A DNA stretch of 64,000 nt from Pyrus communis. Lineage: Eukaryota; Streptophyta; Magnoliopsida; Rosales; Rosaceae. Made by a program: the position numbers and the translations under genes. Location: assembly GCF_963583255.1 (NCBI RefSeq), contig NC_084816.1, positions 15,239,100 through 15,303,099 of the forward strand, written 5' to 3'. Positions 23,090-34,624 of this stretch are shown piece by piece (positions within the stretch are counted from its first letter, which is position 1; every line of letters starts with the position of its first letter). Under the pieces are notes generated by a model, which ran no database searches, was not told the origin of the DNA, and was given only the letters and a program-made list of their open reading frames with translations.

Positions 23090-26000
23090 CATCAGTGATG
23101 ATACCTCTTCTGTAGTCATTTCATAAATGGCTGAGTAGTAGGCCTAGACAATGGATATCTATATGTTATCCATAGAAGCAACCTTGAGAATAACGACGTC
23201 ACCATTATACATGATTCTCAATCATGTGGTTCAGTCTCTCATTTGAGTTCGGACCTTGATGAGACCTTGATTCCCTGGCTTGAGCTATCGCCCCATTAGT
23301 GTCATACACTTTCTGGTTGGAACCGAATAGAGAGTTCATAAATGAACTTTCCCATCCAAACAACATTGTTGTAAACTTCTATATGGCAATATATTTTGCA
23401 ATCATAATGGAACACACTAAAGTCATTACTTTAATGTTTCCATCCAAATACCTTTTAGTCATAATAAAGAGATATTTGTTTATCTCTTCATTCATAATGA
23501 AGAAATATCCAATGATGGATTAGATTCATAATCTAATACATTTACGCTTCCATTACGTTACTCTAATTCTTTCTCAATTATTGAGTAATATATCCTTTAG
23601 TATTTCTCAAATACTTAAGGACTCACTTGACAGTTGCCATGGTTCTGATCCTGGGCTTGCACTGATATTGTCTTGTACCTTTCTAGGTACATCTTATATC
23701 AATGTTTTCATACAATATGAAATACATAAATCATCTTTCTGCGTATGCATAAAGGATTCTATTTACGCATTATTTCTTTGGGAGTCAAAGGGTACATTCC
23801 CTTTGAGAAGAACAACTTCCTAGTCTCACTAGAATTGTCATTCTAATTTAAGTTTATCATCATATGAGAAACTTCCTAGCATCTCTTGTCTATTTTAAGG
23901 ATTGATAAAATCCAATTATATCTTGAAATCTATCATTATAGATTTCCATCCCATGTATATAGACTATGTCTCCCATATACATTCTATCATCATAGAATGT
24001 TTAAAGTCATAACTTTAACGATGAAGAATTCCTTTCATTTTCAAAATTAATATATATCATGCATATATATTCAAATTTAGGAATATGATTAACTCCCACT
24101 AATCTTTTGTAAATCTAGTAAACAAAAGATTCATTTACATCTTTATGAGAAATCAAACGATTTGATCCTTTTTCTCATAAGATGCTTATAGCTCCCACTA
24201 GCTTGCTAAGATCCATGATGGATGGATCTCTACAACTAACCTGTCTTGTGATTTATAGTTTTAGACATATATTATCAAGACTATCTTAATAATGGTTTCG
24301 GAAACCCATATTATGTCCAAACATTAAATCACCATTTAGTTGTAGCTAGCAATCTTCGAATTAATTGAAACCAAGACTACGTCAAAGATGGTTTCTTCAA
24401 AGTCAACCATTCTCTTTGAGTGTAGTCACCTTAAGCTACCAATTAGCTGTGAAGGTTTCATTATTTCGGGTCAAATGGTACTTTACCATTTCCTTGAGTA
24501 TATATCGTATATACACTCAATGTAGTCATAAGGAATTTCATTCTTATTTCTTTCGAATTAAGAGGTGCAACACTATGACATAGTCATAAAGTTCAAACCA
24601 TTCAACTGAGATGGTTTATAAATCCTTCTGGACTACCTTGGAGCTTGTGGTATAGGAACTAGGTTGTCTTAGAAGTATATATCATATATATATGGGTAAT
24701 TGATAATGTCCAACGAACTAAATCTTATTCATGTTCATTCTTCTCCTAATGGAGAAATACATTATCTTATGATGCTATTTTCCTTGATATCTTTCAAGGA
24801 AACTCATCTAAAGTGTTACTTTTCCTTGGATCAAATCTAAGGAGGTAAATTCTTTAGACGTCTTACTCATCAACTTACATTTCTTGAATTCTTTGAAACC
24901 TTTTGCAAAGTATTCGGACTTGTGTTTATTCAAAGTAAACTATAGTCCAACCGAGAGTGATCTTCGGTGAATGTCATACAACATGAGTAGTATTATGTTG
25001 TGGACAAGTGCCACTAACATCTAAGTGAATTATCCTCAACAACTTTGTGATTCTTTCTTCTTTCCAAAAGAATAAAGATTCGAACATTTCGCCTCTATAC
25101 AATATAACAAGAAGGTGTTGGATCCGGGTCTAACGATCCAATGCATCCATCTATTACCAACTCGCAATTTATGTTTTAGAGGTATCACAACTCAGTTGGG
25201 ATTAGTCACTACCTTGCATCATCGTATTCTAAACAGTTAATACTACCATATCATCTCTACTATAGAGACAATTAATTTCCTTAAAATTGGAACATAAAGA
25301 CAATCTTTGGTTTTTCCAATTTATTTGGTAGTTCATATGAGGAAGCAAGTACAATCCGCTTTCGCAGAGATCTATATTCGATTCACTTTCCGAATGTGAA
25401 GTACTTTCTCTTCTCTCATTAATCTTCTACTTTTTATTAGCACACTTTTACAACAATTGTAAAACATAGTTACTAATACGGAATCAAACATTCAAGTAGA
25501 AGAACCAACTGTTTTGAACTATTTCAAGAACATATTACAACACCTTCGAAAGGTGTGTTCTTGACACTTGCAAGACATTTCTTGCAAATACCCCTTCCAA
25601 TGTCCATCCTTTCATAAAGAAAGTTTGTTCCCTTGGAGTTATTTTGCCTTCTTCATTTGACTTCTCTTTTGACTACAATAGACATGGTCCCTAAACTCCC
25701 ACTATCTCTCTTGAAACTTATTTCAATTGTGTTTATACACATCAAACAATTTGGAGAGTGTGTGGTTATTGTTCACTATATAGTTTACAATAAACTTAGT
25801 GAACCATTAGGATAGGGACACAAAGGCCAAGTCCTTGCCTAATTTCCGTCTCGTTAAGTGGTTTAACACTTCAACACTCAATGATTCAAAATCATCATAA
25901 GTCCATGTTGATGGACTATTTTTGTCAACCAACCATTATGTTCTAAACATAATTACAAACTTTCAAGAGTTGTTCAAGGCAACTCTCATTTCTTCATACA

Positions 26001-26360
26001 ACAATTTGTATTTGAAGAATTATGACATTAAAAGTGTTGTCCTTCTCATGTTAGACTTATCTAACATATTCTTCCAATGATACATTATCAATAGGAAGAT
26101 TGTGAGGATGAGACTACTTAGTTACATCTACAAGCCATTAAAGACAATCTATGGGATTGTAGAACTAAGTCCGGAAATTAAAGCATTTGGCTTTTCTTTG
26201 TCAAGTTTTGGATAGTGTTTGCAAATATATTGGTAAACAAATACATAACGAATATAAATTGATTGATTTTACGCCATTTGATTCGGGTCTTTAAATCAAA
26301 TAGCACCACCCACTATTTTTGGCAAATTCCATATCCCTCATCGGAATTCGAGAGTTTTGG
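23090..26360 (-). other. array of short stem-loops formed in the decayed copia pol
   Basis: Near-perfect inverted repeats follow one another almost without gaps. Examples (arm, loop, arm): ATTAGATT CAT AATCTAAT 23519-23537; TTTCATA CAA TATGAAA 23706-23722; 9-bp arms with loop CATT 23925-23946; CATTCTAT CATC ATAGAATG 23980-23999; 10-bp arms 24101-24131; AAATGGTA CTT TACCATTT 24473-24491; TTTTACAA CAA TTGTAAAA 25446-25464; 14-bp arms with a 3-nt bulge 25771-25804; ATTATGTT CTA AACATAAT 25935-25953; ATGTTAGA CTTA TCTAACAT 26048-26067. I counted several dozen by eye. No coding frame survives. Confidence 0.8.
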
Positions 26361-26406
26361 AGGAAACTCTTAGTAGGGTATGGGAGGCTCACTATTACCA
26401 AGCCCA

Positions 26407-26620
26407 CCTCACGATGATACGATATCGGCTAGCATTAATAATAATGAGAGAGTACGCTTACTCATTTGCATCTCTTGCAAGTACCCATCTTATTTGGCCT
26501 CTAGAGAATGTTGCCTCACAATGATATGATATCGGCGCCATTGCACTTAGTTAAGTTATTCCCACCATGCTTAGTTCATGAAAGGGTTCAAGAATAGCCT
26601 CACAATGATATGATATTGGC
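26407..26620. repeat. three dispersed copies of a 23-bp motif in the copia interior
   Basis: CCTCACAATGATATGATATC plus GGC occurs at 26407-26429, 26514-26536 and 26598-26620 with one to three changes, spaced 107 and 84 bp apart. It lies between the hairpin array and the 5' part of the element. Function unknown. Confidence 0.7.
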
Positions 26621-28420
26621 CATCCTCGTTGCCTACACTCACCTCATCATATGCGTATAGACTCCTCCTGAGTGTAAGCATGCACTTTGTACTCCCCCAT
26701 GATAGGGTGAAGCCGGTGTACAAGTCACAAACGATTGGAGCCTACCACGGTGGAAGGCCACGAAGAGATATTCAAAGCATCTCTCGCTTATCAACTTAAT
26801 AATGGTTTGGTTGAGGGTTTTAGGTCTCATCACATATAAACATACATTTTAATCCAATTAAAACATTTTGGTCCTATTACAACTATTGGTCCATATGATT
26901 GATTTAGTAGTATATAATACTCCCACTATGCTTTTAAAACAGTTTTTAAAGCAAGACTATATGGTACTACTAACATAAGATTTGCATTCATTGATGGACT
27001 ATATAGTTGCCTTAGGGACTTAGGATGACTATGAACCTTTGATTCGATTCAACACGAGCCTAGTGTTGAATCTCGGTCTAGGGATGGTGATTGATTTTAG
27101 TTACGTGTTTAATCACATTAAGGCGTGTTGTCTTATTGGGCGTTGGACCCAACTACTCCAATTTCATGCATATCGAATAAAACAAGAAAGGAGTACTTCA
27201 AAGTAAATAAGAGCTTATGCTCTTTTACAACAATTGATCATATCAAATTACAACCAAAATTTAATCTACACATTCCCATGGTTCAAACAAATTTGAAACG
27301 GCCATTCACATAGCTCAATTATCGTAGGCTAAGGTTCATAATCACCCTTTCTTTAATTAATTAACGCTTTAACTAATTAAACTTGAATGCAACATTTTCA
27401 TTTGGTTTTTGTATCCATAGAATTGATTTAAATGGAGCTAAATGAAATGAAAATCCAATTCTCATTTAAAGAGACAAAACAATTTTGTTCTCTACCTAAT
27501 TTGGGCCAAAATGCTATGACCTCAACTTGTTTGGGCCACTTGCAAAAACTTAAACTTTTGGGGTCACTTTGTAAAAACACAAAAGTCCACTACTTCATGT
27601 AATTACAACTAGAACCCAAAAATTTCCACAAAAGCTAAAACTTCATTAAAGGAGCAAAACAATTTGTCCTTTTAGTGATTTTGGACCTTTACGTAAAAAC
27701 GTAAACTTTTGGGTCAAAGTACAAATACACAAAAGTATCAAAACTTTATGTAATTGCATAAGGGCCCCACAAGGACCCTAATTGAGTAGGGTGGCCGGCC
27801 ATTGAAGCAAAGTATGTAATAAAAAATTTCAAAGTTTTGTAAGTGGGGTGTGTGAAATGGAATAAATCATTACACACCTACCCACTAAAACTTCTTTAAT
27901 TTTTCAAAACAAATATCTAAGATATTTAAACATAAGAAATATTTCAAAACAAAAACTTTATGAAATAAATCAAAACTTTGAATCAAAACACCAAACCTTT
28001 TGTTCTTGGCAAGAACATATCAAGAACAATGAAGAACATCCATGAAAACCCATAAGAGCTCCATGAACATTCTTCACCCAAAAACATACCAAAACCACTC
28101 AAACTTAAGGGAAATAACATACAACCATACTAGGGTACATAGGGGTTCCAAAAGTCACTTTAAAACACTTTTAACAAGTCAAACAAGAAACCAAAAATCC
28201 ATCCTTTGGATTTGGCCGAATTTCCCCAAAAACATGGCACCAAAATTTAGCTCCAAAATTCATGCTCATATGAACTACATCTACAACATTTGAGATAGCA
28301 AATTTTCTAACAAAATTTACATTCAAAGAAGCAAGAATAAAGCTTGTAACAATTACAACATTCAAATCACAAACTATGAACTACAAAACCCAAAAGGATT
28401 CACCAACTACTAGACTTAGG

Positions 28421-28432
28421 CTCTTGATACCA
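28421..28432 (-). other. primer-binding site of the copia element
   Basis: On the - strand TGGTATCAAGAG follows the LTR end by 2 bp, matching the initiator tRNA-Met primer site usual in plant copia elements. It fixes the element's orientation. Confidence 0.8.
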
Positions 28433-28434
28433 CT

Positions 28435-30244
28435 TGAAGGAAGATTTGTGAAAAACAAGTTCATTTGAGCAACATCAACAACATGCAATTAACAATTAAA
28501 AGCCGGAATCATGTTTATATGCACTCAAAAACAAAACTTAACCCATGAACTTCAAAGCCTAGTGGATAGGTGAACCAAGACTCAACTCAAAACAAAGTGA
28601 GTTGAGAAATCAATACCTTTGTAGATTCCTCTTTGCATAAGCAAAGGCTAATCACCCAAAGAGAGGGTCTTCATTCCTTGCATCTTAGATCCATGGATTT
28701 GGATGGATGAAAAGGTTTCTCCAAGTTCCCAAAATTGAGAACCTCTAAGTCTCCACACCAAGGTAAGATTGGAGAAGAAATGAGTGACCTTGAGGAAGTA
28801 AGATTGCTAGATGTTTTCCTCAAGGGTGGCCGGCCATTTCTAGAGAGAAAGGAGAGTTTGTGTTTCTCCAATTTCCCCAAAAACCACCCTAATGAATTTT
28901 GGCTATAAAGTCACACTTATACCTTAATTCATTTGAGTGGCAAACTTGTAAATAAGTCCAAAACCCACTCTTTCTCTAAATGGCCGGCCTTAGGGTATTC
29001 ATTGGGCTATTTGGGCCTTTGTGAATCATTATTCATTAAGTTGTCACACAACTTAAGTCAATGGACTTGACGTTCGAAGCCCATTGGGCCTTAAGGTCCA
29101 AAACTATCCCGAGGTCTTTTAACGAACTTATTCGTTTGATTAATAATCATATTAATTAATCCTTGCCATAAATAATTAAACCATTTAATTATTCTTACTC
29201 ATCTCCGTTGAATCTTCAATCTCTACCTTACACGGTGTACGATCCATTAGGTTCCTTTTAGCGAGGCAGTGGGCGATTCAAACTCTTTCAAATCGATTGT
29301 GAATTGAAACTTACTTTCAATTCTCCCGTTAGTGATAATACACTTTTAGGGCTTCCACAAACCATGGTTGACGCCTAGCAGCATGTCATGGTTACCCAAG
29401 CTAATCAGAAGAGGTGGAGAACCTATTCAGTTCTAGGATTACAAATGCAATACGGTCTTTCTCTAATACAATACTCTTGACCACATTGTTTGGTTTGATA
29501 GTTTATTCATGTCTACTATCCAATGTGAGTCTTGTGCTTATATGATTACCTTGAATGTGATTTGGAACACATTCCTAAATCTCATTCATACTTTGGCCAA
29601 AGATTCTTAATCATATCATAGAGTATTCTCCCTCAAACAGTTTGAAGGTTAGAGATCCCTTGTTGCGCATTCACTTGCCTCCATGGCTAAGTGGCTTAAC
29701 CCCAACGATGCCGTGGACACCCTCATGATGGAGTGACTTTGACATAATCAAAGATTAAGGACCTAACCACAAGACAACTGTGATGCCTCAGGTCAAAAGA
29801 CTAATTTGCATTATCCCAACCATGAGTTCTCATGTGACATGAATATGAGAACTCTTCGTTGATCGTGTTCAGTGAACTCATTCTCTATTGAGCACCTACG
29901 TACTTGTCTTGATGTCACACACACCAATGACTCGAGACTAGTCACTCTCCCTGAGAGAAGACATAGCACGTACTGATCTTAACGGACTGTCAATGCCCAA
30001 TTGACAATCCTATGATCAGGAACGTTTAGGATGTGTCAACGAAAGAATGGTCTCATGAATCTAACTTCTTTAAATCGCATTCTTCCAATCACATATTCCT
30101 TGGACTTATCGTTTAAGCATATAACATTTATATGAGATGGCTCAAACAATAATGTTTGCCCTTAATATTAAACTAGATTAGTTTAACATGTGAAATGTCC
30201 ATAAAGTATCATCATATGATTGGTTTTAGGGCACATTTCCAACA
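28435..30244 (-). repeat. 5' LTR of the copia element
   Basis: Same length and almost the same sequence as the 3' LTR. By eye the differences include 28503, 28559, 28564, 28962, 29401 and several between 29712 and 30136. The near-identity shows a recent insertion. Confidence 0.93.
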
Positions 30245-31281
30245 GGTGTTGCCGAGCTGAATGTAGTTAGAGCTTGTGAAGAGGCTGAGGATTGGCTAGA
30301 GAAGATAGAGGACACTCTGGAGGGTATGAAATGCCCAGCGGCTAAGTGGGCGAAGACAGCTGGTTACTTCCTTCGGGGTAACGCGAGATTTTGATGGAAG
30401 TCAGTGAATAACTCTCGCCCACGTAACACTTTTTGAGCCCTGAGTATTAGCTGAGGAAGAGACAAGAATTCCTAAATTTCCGCCAAAGCAACTTGACTAT
30501 TACAGAGTTTGATAGCAGATTTCGGCAGTTGGCGAAACACCACCCCGTGGTCTATAATAACCTTTAGGAGATGATGGTACAGCTAGGGATTGCTTTGAAC
30601 AATGAAATCTACGAGCTTTTGGCACCACAAACTTATGCATCCTATGAGGAGATGATTGAGACGACTTTAAGGTTCGAACAGTCACAATAGAATAGACTTA
30701 ATCGAAACCAGCACTGAAATCAGAACCAACCTCGAAACCAGAATCAGCGGGGTTGTGGATTTCGATCTTAGAGCATGAGGAAGCCTTCTACTTCTTCTTC
30801 TTCTTCCTTCCACCCTAGACACTCTCAATCGTTCAAATGACGTGGTTAGGATTCTAGATCTTCCAGTGAGGGCTCAGGCAGTGAGATGGTGAGGCAATCT
30901 TTCAACCATTTTAATCCAGCAATCATGGATTGTGCGTATTGTGGTAGACATCATCGGGGTGAATGCATTGCAAATTTTGGCCCGTGTTTCAGGTGTGGTG
31001 GCATAGGACACTATGCCCGTGATTACCCTTTTGTGTGCCCAGCGGAGGATTATGCTTCTGGTTCAAGTTATGGTGGGAATAATAATCCGAATACTCAAAG
31101 TTATGGCAGGAGTATTAATACAAGTACTCAGGTTTCTGCTCAGATATAGCCGCTGTATACTGGTGTAGCTACAGGCAGTCGTGCTTAGGGGAATTGAGCA
31201 GGCCGTAATAGCCAAGGTGCTAGGACTCGTGGAGCCCGTAGCAATGGTTCTGGACGTTAGGCCCATGGACGTATCAATGCC

Positions 31282-31659
31282 ATGACTCAGCACGAGGCAG
31301 AGCAAGATCCCAGAGTTATCACTTGTACGTTACTTGTTTTTGGTAATTGGGATCATGTTCTTATTGATCCGGGTCCTACTTATTCATTCATATTTCCAAA
31401 ATTTGCACGGGTTGTGAACCCGCAACCTACATCACTTGGATTTGATATGTTCATACAATTGCCCCCTGTAGATTTATTTTGTGCACAATGGGAGTTTAGG
31501 GATTGCCCGGTTATGGTTGAAAGGGAATTCATGGAGGCCAATTTGATTCCCTTCAAACTTGTGGAGTTCGATATCATTCTGGGAATGGATTGGCTTTCTA
31601 AGCACAAAGTTTATGTTGGATGTAGAGAGAAACTGGTGACATTTGATCGGCCTGGATGA
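31282..31659 (+). pseudogene. chromovirus protease
   Basis: The active-site region reads VLIDPGPTYSFI where intact copies have D-S-G-A-T-H-S-F; Ser and Ala are both Pro, which should abolish activity. The conserved FDIILGMDWLSKHKV follows at about 31567-31611. The frame itself is open for 125 codons. Confidence 0.85.
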
Positions 31660-31781
31660 CCAGTGATCACGTTTCAGGGTGGAGCGACAAATCCTTCATA
31701 GTAGTATTATTTCCACCGTCCGGACGACGAAGTTACTACATAAAGGTTGTGTTAGATTTTTAGCTCATGTGGTCACACTAG

Positions 31782-33160
31782 GTGAACCTTCCAGTGGTGA
31801 ATGAATTCACTGATGCATTTCTTGAGGATTTGTTGGGGTTACCACCTGCTCGGGAAGTTGAATTCACTATTGACTTACTTCCAGGAACTAACTCTATTTC
31901 CTTGGCACCATACCGAATAGCACCAGTTGAGTTTAGGGAATTGAAGATTCAACTTCCTGAGCTTGTGGATAAAGGCTACATCCAACCCAGCATATCTCCT
32001 TGGGACACTCCTGTATTATTTGTGAGAAAGAATGATGGGTCGACGAGACTCTACATCTACTATAGGCAACTTAATCGGGTGACAGTGAAGAACAATTATT
32101 CCCTGCCTCGGATTGATGACTTGTTTGATCAATTGAGGAGTGTTCAGGTATCTTCAAAGATCAATCTTCGTTCGGGTTACCATCAGCTGCTAATTTAGGA
32201 TAAAGATATATCAAAGACTACTTTTCGCACTAGGTATGGACACTATGAATTCTGTGTCATGCCTTTTGGGTTAACAAATGCACCTACAACTTTCATGGAT
32301 CTGATGAATAGAGTCTTCAGACCATATCTTGATCGGTTTGTGATTGTATTCATTGATGACATATTGATCTACTCCCAGAGTAATGTTGAGCATGTGAAAC
32401 ATTTGAAGTTGGTGTTGGAAAGGTTGAGGAAGCATTAGTTGTATGCGAAGTTTAGTAAGTGTCAATTTTGGCTAAACTAGATCAGTTTCCTTAGGCATGT
32501 CGTTTCCTCTATGTGAATTTGTGTGGACCCACAGAAGATTTCTACAGTGTCCATTTGAACAATTGAGGAATGTTATTGAAGTGAGGAATTTTCTAAGGGT
32601 GGTTGGTTATCACCAACACTTTATGCAGGATTTCTTGGTGGTTGCCTTGCCTCTTACTAAATTGACCCCGAATGAGGTCAAATTCGACTGGCATGGGAAT
32701 TACGAATGGAGTTTTCAGGAGCTTAAACATCATCTTACTCATACCCCTGTCCTTGCTTTTCCGGACGATGGTGATGAATTTGAAATTTATAGTGATGCAT
32801 CCTTGTTAGGATTGGGTTATGTTCTGATACAGCATGGGAAAGTCATTGCCTATGCTTCTAGGCAACTCAAACTCATGAGAGAAATTACCCCACTAATGAT
32901 CTGGAACTCGGAGCAGTAGTCTTTGCCTTGAAAATTTGGTGACATTACTTATACGGTAGGAAGTGCCGCATCTTTATTGATCACAAGAGTTTGAAGTATG
33001 TCTTTACCCAGAAGGAGTTGAATTTGAGGTAGAGAAGCTGGATGGAACTCATTAGTGACTACGATTGCACTATTATGTACCATCCTGGTCACGCAAATGT
33101 CGTAGCGAACGTAGTTAGCCGAAAATCCTATGGACAGCTCACCTCCCTTTGAGCTATCCA
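31782..33160 (+). pseudogene. chromovirus reverse transcriptase and RNase H
   Basis: The RT starts around 31782 and shows [22 protein letters not shown] and [14 protein letters not shown] motifs up to a stop at 32198. It continues in frame with [15 protein letters not shown] and the catalytic FIDDILIYS box at 32351-32377, which is intact. The RNase H part has FEIYSDASLLGLG at about 32781-32818 and VIAYASRQLK at 32842-32871. Stops at 32198, 32437 and 32479, a frameshift near 32500 and a stop at about 32920 kill the frame. Confidence 0.92.
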
Positions 33161-34581
33161 TGTTCCGCTATTGTTTTCTCTTCGAGAAACCATAGTTGCA
33201 GTAATGCCAGATTCACAGGAAGCATTATTGGCGCACTTCTACATTAGGCCTGTTTTGGTGGATCTGGTTCATGAAGCCCAAGAGCTCGACCAACAGTGTG
33301 CAGACTTAAAGGAACAGGTGTAGAATGGTTTAAGGCGAGATGAAGATCCAGAGAGATGGAACCTTGATGATGGGAAATAGCTTGTTTGTGCCTAAGGACA
33401 ATGAAGTGGTGAAAAAGGAAATTCTTGATGAAGCCCACATTTCAACATATGCCATGCGTCCGGGGAGTACTAAATTGTATCACACCATTCGTCCGTTCTA
33501 CTATTGATATGGGATGAAACAGGATATGGTGAAGTATGTGAAGAGATGTATAATTTGCCAGTAGGTGAAAGCGGACAGACATAAACCTAAAGGGCTAATG
33601 CAAAATCTCTCTATACCAGCTTGGAAGTATAAGGGTATCACTATAGATTTCGAGTATGGTTTGTCGAGCATGCGGTCAAGGTTTGATGGAATTTCGATGA
33701 TTGTGGATAGACTCACTAAGACTTCTCATTTCTTACCTATTCGACAAACTTACACATTGGAGAGCATTCCATGACACCATGAATACTTAATTGTTGTACA
33801 TCACTACCTATAACCCACAGACTGATGGTCAATCTAAAGAGACGATTCACACTTTGGAAGACATGTTGAGGGTGTGTGTTCTCTAATGGAAGGGTAGTTG
33901 GGATAGTTATTTGCCATTGATCGAGTTTGCCTACAATAACAGTTACCACTTCAGTATCGGCATTACACCGTTTGAGGCACCGTAGGGGAAGCGTGCTGAA
34001 CACCGTTGTGTTGGACTGAAGTTAGTGAACGGGTGTTAGTGGGACCCGAAATTGTTGACACCACTAACACTAACATCCAGTTGATAAGGAGGAATTTGAA
34101 GACGGATCAAGATCGACAAAAGAGCATTACTGACCGACATTGTAAGGATTGTGAGTATGAGATTAGTGATTTTGCCTTTTTGAAGTTGTCGCCCTGGAAG
34201 GGTGTGGTTCGTTTTGTTAAGCGAGGGAAGTTGAGCCATCGATATGTTGATCCCTACAGAATCAAGGAGAGAGTTAGTGCGGTTGCTTATAGACTGGAGT
34301 TACCACTAGAGCTGTCACAGATACATAACATATTTCATGCTTCCATGCTTCGGAAGTATATACCGGATCCCTCTCACATCAATCAGCTACAACCGTTAGA
34401 AATGAGTCATGATGTGGATTATGTTGAAGAACCAGTGGCAATTATTGACTGACAGGATAAAACGTTGAGAAACAAAATCATTCCGTTAGTAAAAGTGTTG
34501 TGGAGGAACCACGCAGTCGAGGAAACGACATGGGAAACGGAAGAACTGATGAGGAGTCGGTATCTGTACTTGTTTATTTGA
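33160..34581 (+). pseudogene. chromovirus integrase with C-terminal chromodomain
   Basis: The zinc-binding end and core are broken: MRPGSTKLYHTIRPFYYW, MKQDMVKYVKRCIICQ followed by a stop, then WKYKGITIDFEYGL at 33622-33663. Part of the core between 33774 and 33785 is deleted. NPQTDGQSKETIHTLEDMLR near 33818-33875 carries the catalytic Glu region. The tail at 34006-34452 has QIHNIFHASMLRKYIPDPSH. After a stop at 34450 the chromodomain reads VLWRNHAVEETTWETEELM and ends at TGA 34579-34581. Chromodomains of this type guide integration toward marked chromatin. Confidence 0.88.
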
Positions 34582-34610
34582 GGTTGTAAATTTCGGGGAC
34601 AAAATTCTCT

Positions 34611-34620
34611 TAAGGGGGTT
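34611..34620 (+). other. polypurine tract of the chromovirus
   Basis: TAAGGGGGTT lies 5 bp before the TGTGAAAC start of the 3' LTR, where plus-strand synthesis is primed. Confidence 0.7.
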
Positions 34621-34624
34621 AGAT

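Larger units (their letters stand above)
21246..30244 (-). mobile_element. Ty1/copia LTR element, young, noncoding, rich in short hairpins
   Basis: LTRs at 21246-23055 and 28435-30244 are both 1810 bp and differ at only about a dozen sites by eye. The target duplication GGTGT is perfect (21241-21245 and 30245-30249). The - strand termini are TGTTGGAAATGTG...CTTCCTTCA. A tRNA-Met-type primer site follows the right LTR, so the element reads on the - strand. The interior has no open frame above 83 codons. 23581-23830 still aligns by eye with the copia RNase H region (sense strand), but it is out of frame and reshaped into stem-loops. It must have been moved by enzymes from another element. Confidence 0.93.
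21097..31200 (+). pseudogene. chromovirus gag, split by the copia element
   Basis: The gene starts at ATG 21097 (MDPTGGN), decays quickly, is cut by the copia insertion at 21245/30245 and resumes as VAELNVVRACEEAEDWLEKIE with the Gag-domain WLxxIE motif. A zinc-knuckle region lies at 30886-31149: CAYCGRHHRGEC, then CFRCGGIGHYARDY, in which the last Cys of the CCHC knuckle is Tyr. Several stops occur between 30390 and 30840. Gag would form the particle that packages the RNA. Confidence 0.8.

Noticed and set aside
23090..26360. CRISPR-like or microRNA-cluster reading of the hairpin array
   Set aside because: Arms differ from hairpin to hairpin, there is no constant repeat and spacer, and the region derives from copia pol in a plant genome; microRNA precursors have longer arms.
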